A stretch of DNA of 51,753 bases from Candidatus Handelsmanbacteria bacterium (GCA_016867395.1 VGJS01000025.1:1-51753), one strand, 5' to 3'; shown: positions 35,366 through 44,722, counted from the first letter of the stretch. Notes: generated from the sequence alone by a model not told the origin. Program-made: numbers and translations.

Positions 35366-36457
35366 TCACTCGACCACCGCCGCGCTGACCGCATTGGCCA
35401 CCCGCCGCAACAGGCTCCCTCCAGCCACCATTTGGTTGGTCAGCACCACGCAGACCATTTGCTGCGCCGGATCGGCCCAGGCCGCCGTGCCGGTGGCGCC
35501 GATGTGGCCAAAGGTGGAGGGCGAGCACAGCTCACCGAAGTAGTTCCACACCCGCGAATCCCGCAGGGCCCAACCCAGCCCCCAGGGCGCCTGCAGACCG
35601 GGGTTCTGGTCCGTGGTCATGGCCCGCGCCGCTGCCGGGCTGAAGAGGCGCCGGCCTTCGTATTCACCCCCGTTCAGCACGGTCTGCAACAGAACTGCCA
35701 GATCCAAACCCGTACTGTGCATCCCGCCCCAGGGGTGGCCCATGTCGCGCCAGTACGGGCTGTTGGCCCCCCAACGCCGCTCGTCCTCCGATTCCTGCAG
35801 CGTGTTGCCGCACCACACGGTCTGAGGGATCTGAAAGCGCCCCAGGCCCAATGCGCTTTTCTCCATGCCCAGGGGCGCGAAGAGTTCCTCCTGCTCAAAG
35901 TCCCTCAGCCTTTTGCCGCTCACCCGCTCGACGATCTCCCCGGCCAGGAGCGTGCCCATGCTCTGGTACGCGAAGCCCTTGCCAGGGCTGTAGAGCAGGG
36001 GCGTGCGCAGCGCTCCCTCGACAAAGCCGCCCAGGGGCGCATGGGCTCGGCGCAGGGCAGTGTTCTCGGGCAACATATCCGGCAGCCCGGAGGTGTGGGA
36101 GAGCAGGTGGCGCACCTTCACCTGCGGCCGCTCCCCGCCCTGGAACTCGGGCAGATACTGATTCACCGGATCGTCGAGGGAAATCTGCCCCCGGTCCACC
36201 AGCCGCATCAGGGCGCCGGCCGTCACCGGCTTGGTGATGGAGGCCAGCAGGAAGACCGAGTCGGGCTGCACCGCCGGCGAGGCCGGGTCCGGGCTCAGGC
36301 ACCCGTAGCCTTGGGCAAAGACCAGGGAGCCGTGGCGGGCCACCACCAGGCTGGCGGCTGTCAGCTGGCCGGCGGCGACGGCCTCGGCCAGGCGCTGGCC
36401 GGCGAGTTCGAGCATTTTGGCGGATATACCCGCCTGGGCGGGGGCAATGGTCTTCAT
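35366..36457 (-). CDS. Serine hydrolase of the beta-lactamase (class C / EstB) family
   Basis: 363 residues with the class C pattern: nucleophile motif SITK (Ser73, Lys76) in LASITKPVTAGALMRLVDRG, the Tyr motif in GFAYQSMGTLLAGEIVERVS, and GHIGATGTAAWADP corresponding to the KTG-like box. No signal peptide is evident, which favours an esterase or peptidase role over a periplasmic beta-lactamase. The frame is intact. It is divergent from the ABC-F leader. Confidence 0.85.
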   Translation of the reverse strand: MKTIAPAQAGISAKMLELAGQRLAEAVAAGQLTAASLVVARHGSLVFAQGYGCLSPDPASPAVQPDSVFLLASITKPVTAGALMRLVDRGQISLDDPVNQYLPEFQGGERPQVKVRHLLSHTSGLPDMLPENTALRRAHAPLGGFVEGALRTPLLYSPGKGFAYQSMGTLLAGEIVERVSGKRLRDFEQEELFAPLGMEKSALGLGRFQIPQTVWCGNTLQESEDERRWGANSPYWRDMGHPWGGMHSTGLDLAVLLQTVLNGGEYEGRRLFSPAAARAMTTDQNPGLQAPWGLGWALRDSRVWNYFGELCSPSTFGHIGATGTAAWADPAQQMVCVVLTNQMVAGGSLLRRVANAVSAAVVE

Positions 36458-36586
36458 CGGAGCTTACCGGGTTTGGCGGTGGGGGTTTCCGGCAAAAGTA
36501 GCGCCCTTGACCCATTGGGACAATGCAGCGGCGAGCCGATTTACCCTTGACACGAGCGGACCACCCTATTTATCGTTGACTCCATC

Positions 36587-36700
36587 ATGATCCCGATCCC
36601 GTACCTGTCCAGTGTCGCCGAGCGGATCGGCAGCGAAATCTGCCGCCGGAAAGGCCATTTTTCGCCCTCGGAGAGGAGAAATCCGCCTGTTCCACTCTGA
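36587..36700 (+). CDS. Putative leader ORF upstream of the ABC-F gene
   Basis: A 37-codon frame, ATG 36587 to TGA 36698-36700, starting MIPIPYLSSVAERIGSEI and ending in RRNPPVPL, a Pro-rich end of the kind that can stall ribosomes. It lies between possible TTGAC promoter elements (36547, 36577) and the terminator at 36747. No strong ribosome site. Role as a leader peptide is inferred. Confidence 0.35.
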   Translation: MIPIPYLSSVAERIGSEICRRKGHFSPSERRNPPVPL

Positions 36701-36746
36701 GGAGCCATCGCTTTAATTCGCATTGACTCGAATGCGAGCCATAGAT

Positions 36747-36785
36747 TAGGCCGCGAGGGCACCCTCCTCGCGGCCTATTTTTTTT
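36747..36785 (+). terminator. Intrinsic terminator / attenuator before the ABC-F gene
   Basis: TAGGCCGCGAG (36747-36757) pairs perfectly with CTCGCGGCCTA (36767-36777) and is followed by eight T. It ends about 20 nt before ATG 36807. A smaller hairpin CGCATT/AATGCG (36719-36736) stands just upstream. Since the upstream gene runs the other way, the terminator can only act on the ABC-F transcript. Confidence 0.72.
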
Positions 36786-36806
36786 GCGACAGGGGGAAAT
36801 GGAATC

Positions 36807-38699
36807 ATGGTTGTTCTCGAAGCGCACGAACTGGAGAAACGCTACACCTCCGAGCCCGTCCTGCAGGGCCTTTCCTTCAAGGTGATGCAGGGGGAGAAGG
36901 TAGGGCTGGTTGGGGAAAACGGCTGCGGCAAGTCCACCCTGCTCAAACTCGTCGCCGGCCTGGAAGCGCCCACCGGCGGGGTGCTCACCCGGCCCGGCAG
37001 TTCCACGGTGGGGTACCTGGCCCAGGAACTCCAGTACACCCAAAGCAACACGGTCCACCAGGAACTGCTCGAGGTCTTTGCCCCGCTGCGCGCTCTGGGC
37101 GAAAGACTCGAAGGACTGCAAAAGAAACTGGCCGCCCCAGGCCTCGACATCGTCCAGCAGCAAGAGCTACTCGACCAGTACGGCCACCTGGCCGACCAGT
37201 TCGAGCGGGAGGGCGGTTACACCTATGCCCACCGCATCGACACCGTACTCACCGGCCTGGGCCTGGTCCCCCGGCGCGACCAGCAGGTGGAGGGGCTGAG
37301 CGGTGGGGAGAAGAACGTACTGGCCCTGGCCCGGCTCCTGCTCCAGGAGCCCGAGATCCTCCTGCTCGACGAGCCGGCCAACCACCTCGACCTGGAGGGC
37401 CTCGAATGGCTGGAGACCTTCCTCGGCGCCTACCCCCGCACCCTGCTCTTGGTCTCGCACAACCGGCACCTACTCGACCAGGTGGTGACGCGGGTGCTGG
37501 AGATCGGGGACACCCGGCTCGCTCTCTACAGGGGCAACTACACCGCGTACCGGGCGCAGAAACAGCAGCGCCTGCTGGAGCAGCAGGCCGCCTACCAGGA
37601 CCAGCAGAAGGAGATCCGCCGGCTGGAAGAGATGATCGCCCGCTTCGAGCGGTGGGGGAGCATGACCGACGACCCCCGCCCCGCCCGCCGTGCCCGCAAC
37701 AAGCAGCGCCAGATCGACCGCATGGAGAAGGTCGAGCGCCCGCAACTGGAGCGGGAGCGCATCGACCCGCGTTTCAGCGCCAGCCACAAGGGCGGCCGCA
37801 TCGCCCTGGAGATTAAGGGGTACTCGAGGGAGCTGGGCGGGCGGCCACTCTTCGCCGGAGCTGAACTCCTCATCAGCTACGGCGAGCGGGTGGGACTCTT
37901 CGGGCCCAACGGCTGCGGCAAGACCACCCTCTGCCGCGACATCGTCGCGCAGGGCGCCTGGGACCACCCGGTGCTGCGCCTGGGCCCCCAGGTGAAGCTG
38001 GGGTACTATGCCCAGCAGCACGAGACCCTGAATCCCGCACTCACCGTCATGGAGCAGATGCTGGAGCAGCGCGGCCTCACCCGGGACCGGGCCTTTCAAC
38101 TGCTCCTGCGCTTTCTCTTCGGCTGGCAGGACCTGGACCAGAAGGTGGCTACCTTGAGCGGCGGCCAGAAGAGCCGGCTGCAGCTGGCCCGGCTGATGGC
38201 GGCCCAGGTCAATTTCCTGCTGCTCGACGAACCCACCAACCACCTCGACATCTTCTCCTGCGAGAAGGTCGAGGAGGCCCTGGAGGCTTTCGAGGGCACG
38301 GTGCTGGTCATCTCCCACGACCGCTACTTCCTCGACCGCATCGTCGGACGCATTGCCGAGGTCCGCGACCTGAAGCTGATGGACCACCCCGGCACCTTCG
38401 CCGAGTACTGGGAGCGCCGGAAAAGTGCCGACGCGCCAGCCCCCGCGCCCAAAGCGCCAGTCCCTAGGCTCCGTCCGCCCAGACCGGCCAAGACCGCACC
38501 ACCGCAGACCACCGCCCAGGAGCTGATCGCCGCGCGCCTCGAAACACTGGAAAGAGAAAAAGAAGAGGTGGAGAAGGAGATGGCCGCCGCCTACGAAGCC
38601 GGAGATCACCACCTCGGCGGCGAGCGCGGCCGCCGGTTGGGCCACCTGGAGGCCCAGATCGCCGCCCAGTACGCCGCCTGGGAGGAGGTCCTCTCGTGA
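36807..38699 (+). CDS. ABC-F family ATPase (ribosome-associated)
   Basis: Soluble tandem-ATPase protein of 630 residues, no membrane domain. First domain: Walker A GENGCGKST at 36-44, LSGGEKN and DEPANHLD. A charged linker follows (RRARNKQRQIDRMEKVERPQ), then the second domain with GPNGCGKTT, LSGGQKSR and DEPTNHLD. The tail is a Pro/Ala linker and a coiled coil (AARLETLEREKEEVEKEMAA), as in Uup and related ABC-F proteins. The family acts at the ribosomal E site in translation or antibiotic protection. It is first in an operon with two permeases and an ATPase and has an attenuator upstream. Confidence 0.9.
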   Translation: MVVLEAHELEKRYTSEPVLQGLSFKVMQGEKVGLVGENGCGKSTLLKLVAGLEAPTGGVLTRPGSSTVGYLAQELQYTQSNTVHQELLEVFAPLRALGERLEGLQKKLAAPGLDIVQQQELLDQYGHLADQFEREGGYTYAHRIDTVLTGLGLVPRRDQQVEGLSGGEKNVLALARLLLQEPEILLLDEPANHLDLEGLEWLETFLGAYPRTLLLVSHNRHLLDQVVTRVLEIGDTRLALYRGNYTAYRAQKQQRLLEQQAAYQDQQKEIRRLEEMIARFERWGSMTDDPRPARRARNKQRQIDRMEKVERPQLERERIDPRFSASHKGGRIALEIKGYSRELGGRPLFAGAELLISYGERVGLFGPNGCGKTTLCRDIVAQGAWDHPVLRLGPQVKLGYYAQQHETLNPALTVMEQMLEQRGLTRDRAFQLLLRFLFGWQDLDQKVATLSGGQKSRLQLARLMAAQVNFLLLDEPTNHLDIFSCEKVEEALEAFEGTVLVISHDRYFLDRIVGRIAEVRDLKLMDHPGTFAEYWERRKSADAPAPAPKAPVPRLRPPRPAKTAPPQTTAQELIAARLETLEREKEEVEKEMAAAYEAGDHHLGGERGRRLGHLEAQIAAQYAAWEEVLS

Positions 38700-39484
38700 A
38701 TACCCTCCTCAAGTACTGGCATACCGCCCTGCTCAGCGCCGCCGGCATGGTGGGGGACAACCCCCTCTTCCTGCTCGACTACCTCTTGCGCCTGCTGCGG
38801 GTGGGGGTGCTGCTGGGATTGTGGCAGGTACTGCTGGAGGGCAAACCCACCGGGGTCGAGCTGAGTCTAGGGCAATTGCTCACCTACACCCTGGTGGGCG
38901 AGATCTTCCGCGACCAGCTGGTCTGCCACAGCCAGCTCCAGCAGTCCCTGTGGGAGGGCAGCGTGGGCTCCTACTTCCTGCGGCCCATGTCGGTCTTCGG
39001 GCAGTTCGCCGCCCGGATGGGGGGGGAGTGGCTCTTCGGCCTGGCCTTCTTCTCCCTACCCCTGGCCCTGGCTGCCCCTCTCCTGGGCGTCGATCCGCTG
39101 CCGGCCAGCGCCCGGGCCGCACTGCTCTTTCTCCTGAGCCTGGGCCTGGCCGTGGCCGTGGGCCTGGCCCTCGAACTCTTCTTCGGGGCTTTGGTAGTGT
39201 GGATGGACCACAATCTGTACAACGCCTACCGGCTGCGCGACGCCCTGGTGGCCCTGCTCTCGGGCGGCCTCATCCCCCTCGAACTCCTCCCCTGGAACCT
39301 GGGCTACTACGCGGGCTGGCTACCCTTTGCCGCCACGGCCTCGGTGCCCCTGCGCATCTATGTGGGCAGCGGTGACCCCGGCCCTCTCCTGCTGCTCCAG
39401 ACCTGCTGGGCGGTGGTCTGCTGGGGGCTGGCGGTGTGGTTCTGGCGGCTCAACCGCGAGAGGCTGGTGATCCATGGGGGCTGA
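38696..39484 (+). CDS. ABC-2 type permease, first subunit (DUF990-like)
   Basis: 262 residues with about six transmembrane segments (for example LLRVGVLLGLWQVLL, LFGLAFFSLPLALAAPLLG, LLFLLSLGLAVAVGLALELF). LGQLLTYTLVGEIFRDQL and EGSVGSYFLRPMSVFGQFA are typical of the COG4587/COG3694-type pairs. GTG start overlaps the ABC-F stop by 4 bp, and the stop overlaps the next start. It forms a heterodimeric exporter with the next gene and the ATPase. Substrate unknown. Confidence 0.82.
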   Translation: MNTLLKYWHTALLSAAGMVGDNPLFLLDYLLRLLRVGVLLGLWQVLLEGKPTGVELSLGQLLTYTLVGEIFRDQLVCHSQLQQSLWEGSVGSYFLRPMSVFGQFAARMGGEWLFGLAFFSLPLALAAPLLGVDPLPASARAALLFLLSLGLAVAVGLALELFFGALVVWMDHNLYNAYRLRDALVALLSGGLIPLELLPWNLGYYAGWLPFAATASVPLRIYVGSGDPGPLLLLQTCWAVVCWGLAVWFWRLNRERLVIHGG

Positions 39485-40319
39485 GTGGTTCGCCAGACTC
39501 CTGCGCCTGTGGGGGGTGTACAGCCGCATGGAATTCATGTGGATGACCCGGGACCTGCGCTTCTTCTGCCACTGTTTCTTCTGCGACGCCATCGTCAACC
39601 TGGCCGCCGTCTCCGGCACCTTCCTGCTGGCCGAGCGCTTCGCCGGCTTAGGGATGTGGTCCAAGCCCCAGGTGGTCTTTCTGCTGGGCTACGGCATGCT
39701 GGTGGGCGGGCTGATCAACACCCTCTTCGGGTGCAACGTACTCTACGTCAGCCGGCGCCTGGGCCGGGGCCAGCTCGACCACACCCTGATCCAGCCCCAG
39801 CCCCTGTGGCTGAGCCTCCTGACCGAAGGCTTCATGCCCATCTCCGGCAGCGCCATCCTGTTGCCCGCAGCCGGGCTCCTGTGGTGGGCCGGCGCTGAGC
39901 TGGGCCTGGACCCCGGGGCCGGCTGGTGGGCCCTCTTCGCCATGGAGATCCTCGCCTCGGCCACCATCGCCACGGCCTTCTCCTACCTGTGGGGCAGCCT
40001 GGCCTTCTGGGCCCCGCGCGCCGCCGAGGAGATCAGTTCCTCGGCGCTACGCATCGTGTACCAGCTCACCCCCTTCCCCCTGGACGGCAGCGGCCCCTTG
40101 CTTATCGGGGGGCTGCTCTCGGTTTTGCCCATCGGCTTCGTCGCCTGGTATCCCTGCCGTTTTCTGCTCGGCCTCTCCCCCTCTCCTTGCGATGGGGCCC
40201 TCACCCCGCTGGCTGCCCTCTTCTTTGCCCTGGCCGCCGGTCTGACCTTTGCAAAAGGAAAAAAACACTATGCGCGCACCGGCTCCTCCCGGTACCTCAG
40301 TTTCGGACATCGCAGTTGA
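39474..40319 (+). CDS. ABC-2 type permease, second subunit (DUF990-like)
   Basis: 281 residues, six predicted membrane segments, with SRRLGRGQLDHTLIQPQPLW matching the LLRPVSPL-type cytoplasmic loop of the partner family. It starts at ATG 39474, inside the end of the previous gene, and extends 50 bp past the start of the ATPase gene, so all three are tightly coupled. Confidence 0.82.
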   Translation: MGAEWFARLLRLWGVYSRMEFMWMTRDLRFFCHCFFCDAIVNLAAVSGTFLLAERFAGLGMWSKPQVVFLLGYGMLVGGLINTLFGCNVLYVSRRLGRGQLDHTLIQPQPLWLSLLTEGFMPISGSAILLPAAGLLWWAGAELGLDPGAGWWALFAMEILASATIATAFSYLWGSLAFWAPRAAEEISSSALRIVYQLTPFPLDGSGPLLIGGLLSVLPIGFVAWYPCRFLLGLSPSPCDGALTPLAALFFALAAGLTFAKGKKHYARTGSSRYLSFGHRS

Positions 40320-41286
40320 CGCGCGTGGCCTGTGCAAGACCTTTTGCCAGCGTCAACGGTCTGAAAAACTGAGCCAGGTCTTCGCCAACCTCTTCCGACC
40401 CCAGGTGCGCCTGGTCGCGGCCCTGCGCCAAATCGATCTCCAGGTGCGGCGCGGCGAGATCGTCGCCTACGCCGGACCCAACGGAGCCGGCAAGAGCACT
40501 ACGGTCAAGATCCTCTCCGGCATCCTCGCCCCGGACGCGGGCCAGGTGCGGGTGCTGGGTCTGGACCCCATCGCCGACCGGGTGGAGTACGTGGGCCGTA
40601 TCGGCGTGGTCTTCGGCCAGCGCACCGAGCTGTGGTGGGACCACCCGGTAGCCGCCAGCTTCGAGTGGAAGCGGGTGGTCTGGGAGATCCCCCGCCCCCG
40701 CTACGAACACATGTTGGGCCAGGTGCGCGAGCTTTTGGGCCTGGACGAGTTCTTCCACAGCCTCACCCGCGAGCTGAGCCTGGGCCAGCGCATGCGCGCC
40801 GACCTGGGTCTGGCCCTCCTGCACGAGCCGGAGGTCCTCTTCCTCGACGAGCCCACTATCGGCGTGGACGTGTTGGCCAAGCGCCACATCCTGGAGTTCA
40901 TCCTCGAACTCAACCGGACACGCCGGGTGACAGTAATGCTGACCAGCCACGACATGGACGAGCTGGAACAGTTGGCCGGCCGCATCGTGCTCATCGACCG
41001 GGGCCAGCTGGCCTTCGACGGGGACTTCGACCAGCTGCGCCGGCGCTTCGCCGACCGCCGCCGGCTGCGCCTGCAGACCCGCAGCAGCGAGGCCCCCCAG
41101 TTGCAGGGCGCCCAGCTGCTGGGCAGCGAGGGGGGCTGGCATGAGTACCGCTTCGACGCCGGGCGCACGGAGATCGTCGCCCTCCTGGAGGAGGCCCGCA
41201 GCCACAGCCCCATCCTCGACGTGGAGACCCACCGCGCCCCCATCGACGAGGTGATCGCCGACATCTACCAGCAGTGGCGGCAGTAG
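40270..41286 (+). CDS. ABC transporter ATP-binding subunit
   Basis: ATPase of the exporter. ATG 40270 has AAAGGA upstream; a TTG at 40249 would add seven residues. Walker A GPNGAGKSTTVKIL, Q-loop GVVFGQRTELWWDHPV, signature RELSLGQRMRADLGLALLHE, Walker B EVLFLDEPTIGVD and switch TSHDMDELEQL. The QRTELWWD sequence after the Q-loop is characteristic of ATPases that pair with DUF990 permeases. Last gene of the ABC-F operon. Confidence 0.9.
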   Translation: MRAPAPPGTSVSDIAVDARGLCKTFCQRQRSEKLSQVFANLFRPQVRLVAALRQIDLQVRRGEIVAYAGPNGAGKSTTVKILSGILAPDAGQVRVLGLDPIADRVEYVGRIGVVFGQRTELWWDHPVAASFEWKRVVWEIPRPRYEHMLGQVRELLGLDEFFHSLTRELSLGQRMRADLGLALLHEPEVLFLDEPTIGVDVLAKRHILEFILELNRTRRVTVMLTSHDMDELEQLAGRIVLIDRGQLAFDGDFDQLRRRFADRRRLRLQTRSSEAPQLQGAQLLGSEGGWHEYRFDAGRTEIVALLEEARSHSPILDVETHRAPIDEVIADIYQQWRQ

Positions 41287-41362
41287 GGGACACTGCTTGA
41301 TGGAGGCCCAACTGCGCCCTATCGTATAGCCGCTAACTCAGACCTTCGCCGCCGAGGATGCC

Positions 41363-42421
41363 ATGACGACTGCCCCTCTCCCCAAGCGCGACTACAGTAT
41401 CACCGGGCCGGAGACCAAGCTGGCCGAGGAGCGCGGCCTGGCCGACGCGCAGTGGTACGCCAGCGAGATCCCCCGCCAGCGCATGCGCGAGTTGATGCAG
41501 CGGCGGGACGGGCCGGCCCTCTTCCACACCATCCTCTGGTTCGCGCTGCTGACTGGTTCCGGGGTGCTGGGATATATAAAATGGGGCACTTGGTGGGCTC
41601 TGCCCTGCTTCTTGGTCTATGGGGTGATCTACGCGTCCTCCTCGGACTCGCGCTGGCACGAGAACATGCACCGCACGGCCTTCAAGACCGTCTGGCTCAA
41701 CGACGTCATCTACGAGATCGCATCCTTCATGGTCTTCCGCGAGTCGGTGTCCTGGCGCTGGAGCCACACCCGCCACCACACCGACACCATCATCGTGGGC
41801 CGCGACCCCGAGATCGCCGTGCCCCGGCCTGCGTCTTTGTGGAACGTCTTCCTGGCCTTCTTCTCGCTCAAGAGCGCGCCCAAGGAATTCGTCCGCATGC
41901 TCAAGCACTGCTTTGGCCACATGACCCCGGCCGAACTCACCTACATTCCCGAAAGCGAGCACCACCAGGTCTACCGCAACGCGCGGATCTACGTCCTCAT
42001 CTACGCCTCGGTGGTCGGCGCCGCCATCTACACTCAAAGCATCCTGCCCCTGATGTACATCGGACTGCCCACCCTGTACGGCTCCTGGCTGATGGTGGTC
42101 TTTGGCCTGACCCAGCACGCCGGCCTGGCCGAGGATGTGCTCGACCACCGCCTCAACTGCCGCACCGTGTACATGAACCCCATCTTCCGCTACCTCTACC
42201 TGGAGATGAACTACCACGTCGAGCACCACATGTTTCCGATGGTGCCCTACCACGCCCTGGGCAAGTTGCACCAGGAACTCAAGGCCGACATGCCCAAACC
42301 CTACAGCGGCCTGTGGGAGGCGTACCGCGAGATCGTCCCCGCCCTGTTCAAGCAGGTAAAGGACCCCGCCTACTTCGTCAAGCGCGAGCTGCCCCCCACC
42401 GCCAAACCCTTGCTGACATGA
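41363..42421 (+). CDS. mocD: MocD-like membrane fatty acid desaturase / oxygenase
   Basis: Integral membrane di-iron enzyme of 352 residues. The three His boxes are RWHENMH (99-103), SHTRHH (135-139) and YHVEHHMF (about 288-292), with membrane segments in between. The next gene encodes a MocE-type Rieske ferredoxin and overlaps its stop by 4 bp, as in the mocDE pair of rhizopine catabolism, where the two with a reductase remove an O-methyl group. Rhizopine as substrate here is only an analogy; no reductase or other moc gene is seen nearby. Confidence 0.8.
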   Translation: MTTAPLPKRDYSITGPETKLAEERGLADAQWYASEIPRQRMRELMQRRDGPALFHTILWFALLTGSGVLGYIKWGTWWALPCFLVYGVIYASSSDSRWHENMHRTAFKTVWLNDVIYEIASFMVFRESVSWRWSHTRHHTDTIIVGRDPEIAVPRPASLWNVFLAFFSLKSAPKEFVRMLKHCFGHMTPAELTYIPESEHHQVYRNARIYVLIYASVVGAAIYTQSILPLMYIGLPTLYGSWLMVVFGLTQHAGLAEDVLDHRLNCRTVYMNPIFRYLYLEMNYHVEHHMFPMVPYHALGKLHQELKADMPKPYSGLWEAYREIVPALFKQVKDPAYFVKRELPPTAKPLLT

Positions 42422-42735
42422 GCGAAAACTGGATAGAGACCTGCGCGGCCGGCGTGGTGGAGCGGGAGGATGTGATCCGCTTCGACCAGGGCGAGCGCAC
42501 CTTTGCCATCTACCGCACCGCCGACGACCAGTACTTTGCCACCGAGGGCCTCTGCACCCACCGCAAGGTGCATCTGTCCGGCGGCTTTGTCCTGGGCCGC
42601 ATCATCGAATGCCCCAAACACAATGGGCGTTTCGACTTCACCACCGGCCAGGCCCAGGGCGCCCCGGCCTGTGTCGATTTGAAGACCTACCCGGTCAAGC
42701 TCGAATCCGGCAAGGTCTGGCTCCGGCTGGACTGA
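42418..42735 (+). CDS. mocE: MocE-like Rieske [2Fe-2S] ferredoxin
   Basis: Small Rieske protein of 105 residues. The cluster ligands are Cys46/His48 in GLCTHRKVHL and Cys65/His68 in IECPKHNGRFDF, with the MocE-like C-terminus APACVDLKTYPVKLESGK. ATG overlaps the mocD stop, so electrons are expected to go to that oxygenase. Frame intact. Confidence 0.88.
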   Translation: MSENWIETCAAGVVEREDVIRFDQGERTFAIYRTADDQYFATEGLCTHRKVHLSGGFVLGRIIECPKHNGRFDFTTGQAQGAPACVDLKTYPVKLESGKVWLRLD

Positions 42736-42773
42736 TATCCGCCGCTGGCCACCGCCCACCTGGAGCCGATCTC

Positions 42774-44078
42774 ATGCGCCTCTTCTACGCTCCGTCCCAC
42801 CGCGAAACCGGGATCATGTGGGACACCTGGCTCTACTCGCATCAAGGCGCCTACTACCTGTACTACCTGGCCCGCTCTGGGGAGGCCTGGGACAACATCT
42901 CCCTGGCCACTTCCCTCGATGGGGTGACGTGGAAAGAGCTGGGCCCCGTCCTGCGCAAGGGCGAGGGGGTGACCTGGATGGGCACCGGCTCCACCTGGAA
43001 AAACCCCGATCCCTCGCAAGGCGCCCCCTTCCAGCTTAACTTCTCCGAATGGAAAGGCCCCCGCCAGACCATCTTCATGGCCGAATCGGACGACCTGGTC
43101 GGCTGGCGCCGGCGCGACGACCTGGAGTTCGTCCAGGAGGAGAGCGGGTACGAGCCCCATGGCCGCTGGGACTGCATCTGGATCCTGCCCCGGCCCGAAG
43201 GCGGCTTGTACGGGTACTGGACCGCTACTCCGCGCTTCGGCACCGAGGGCCGCTTCGGCTTTGGCCACAGTACCGACGGCCTGCGCTGGCAGGCCCTGGC
43301 CCCGCCAAAGGTGCACGGCGTCGGCGAGGGGGAGGTGGGCGCCGTCGAGCGGATCGGTGGCAAGTACTACATGATGTACGGCTGCCAGGGGGCGATGCTG
43401 ACCCTGGTGGCCGACTGCCCCGAGGGTCCCTTCCGCGCTGCCCCCAAAAACCGCACCCTGCTAGGGGGCCACACCTACTTCTCGCGTTTCTTCCCCACCC
43501 CCGATGGCCTGCTGGTAAACCACCACAGCATCGCCCGCGACGGCATGGTATATATGGGGCTGCTCAAGGACACCCGTCTCGACGGCGAGGGCGCCCTGCG
43601 TGTAGGCTGGTGGCAGGGCAACGAACGGCTCAAGCGGCGCGCCCTGCCGGTGGCACCGGCCCCGTCGGCGCCCGGGGCGGTGGTCACCTTCCTCGAACCC
43701 CTCGATATCTCGGCGGGCCTGATCCTCGAAGGCCGCCTCGACCTGCCCTCCCACGCCTTTGCCCCCCGGCCCGGGCTGTACGTCGAATGCCAGCCCGGCC
43801 GCGGTCTGGCCGTGCTTTTCGACGCGGTGGGCCGGGCCGAGTGCGCGCTGGCCGGGGAGCGGGGAGGGGAGGCGGTGGTGGAGACCCGAGTGGATCGGCA
43901 GTACCCCTTTCCCGCCTCGTGCCGCTGGCGCCTGGCCGTCGAAGGACCTCTGGTCGAGATCTATCTCGAAGACCTGCTGATCGAGTGTTTCAGCCTGCCG
44001 GCTCCGGCCACCGGCCGCTTCGGCCTGATCGCGGCGGGCGCCCCCGACGGCGCCCAGGTCACCGGGGCCTGGCAGTGA
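42774..44078 (+). CDS. Glycosyl hydrolase-like five-bladed beta-propeller protein (GH32/GH43 type)
   Basis: 434 residues. The N-terminal two thirds look like a GH32/43/68-type propeller: WDTWLYSHQGAYYLYYLARS, NISLATSLDGVTWKELGPVL, TIFMAESDDLVGWRRRDDLE, RWDCIWILPRPEGGLYGYWT and VGAVERIGGKYYMMYGCQG. The last 130 residues form a beta-sandwich (LDISAGLILEGRLDLPSHAF, WRLAVEGPLVEIYLEDLLIE) as in levanases. No signal peptide is seen. Activity is inferred from fold only; catalytic acids are not certain. Confidence 0.7.
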   Translation: MRLFYAPSHRETGIMWDTWLYSHQGAYYLYYLARSGEAWDNISLATSLDGVTWKELGPVLRKGEGVTWMGTGSTWKNPDPSQGAPFQLNFSEWKGPRQTIFMAESDDLVGWRRRDDLEFVQEESGYEPHGRWDCIWILPRPEGGLYGYWTATPRFGTEGRFGFGHSTDGLRWQALAPPKVHGVGEGEVGAVERIGGKYYMMYGCQGAMLTLVADCPEGPFRAAPKNRTLLGGHTYFSRFFPTPDGLLVNHHSIARDGMVYMGLLKDTRLDGEGALRVGWWQGNERLKRRALPVAPAPSAPGAVVTFLEPLDISAGLILEGRLDLPSHAFAPRPGLYVECQPGRGLAVLFDAVGRAECALAGERGGEAVVETRVDRQYPFPASCRWRLAVEGPLVEIYLEDLLIECFSLPAPATGRFGLIAAGAPDGAQVTGAWQ

Positions 44079-44079
44079 G

Positions 44080-44611
44080 ATGCTGAAGAGCCGCCCCTGC
44101 CGCGCCGGGCGAGGCCCTCGCCCTTCAGGCTGCCATCGACACCAGAACCACCACCGACCGCATCTAACGGGTGCAGCGCACCGCCCTCTCCTTCTCCCTG
44201 GAGGAGGAAGCCGTTGATCCGCGCTTCCGCAAGACCTATACCTTCGATGACCCGGTTGCCGACCTGAAGGACATGGATCAACTCCTGATCGCCGAGTGGG
44301 ACCAGGAACTGGCCGGGCTCATCGGCCTGAAATACGAAGCGTGGAACCGCCGGCTGGGGGTGGGCCATGCCTATGTGGCGGCGGCGCACCTGGGAAAGGG
44401 CGTTGGCCGGGGACTGATCGAGGCCGCTGTGGAGTACGCCCGCAGCACGGAGGCCCGCTGCCTGTGGCTCGAGACCGAGAACACCAACTACCCGTTGGTG
44501 CGCTTCTACCTGCGCGCCGGCTTCCGGCTCTGCGGCCTGGACGAGTCCCTGTATGATCCCCGGGGCCCTGGCCGGGGCGAGGCGGCCCTGTACTTTGCCC
44601 GCGATCTGTGA
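44080..44611 (+). pseudogene. GNAT acetyltransferase (streptothricin acetyltransferase-like), interrupted
   Basis: The intact part from GTG 44171 reads YEAWNRRLGVGHAYVAAAHL, GKGVGRGLIEAAVEYARSTE (acetyl-CoA loop), LETENTNYPLVRFYLRAGFR and LCGLDESLYDP, close to the Sat family. Upstream in the same frame, LQAAIDTRTTTDRI is followed by TAA at 44165-44167 and RVQRT; Sat-type proteins have TTDRIYRV, so TAA replaces a Tyr codon. The true start is probably ATG 44080 with one shift near 44085. If repaired it would acetylate an amine-bearing antibiotic or a metabolite; the substrate is unknown. Confidence 0.7.
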
Positions 44612-44722
44612 GATCCCCTTTCTGCATTCCCCCGATTTGATCCCCACCGCCACTTTGAGAATACTAGTACCGTAGCAGCCTGGCCGGGCGATGGTGTTTG
44701 GCCGGCGCTGGAGGGATTGGTC

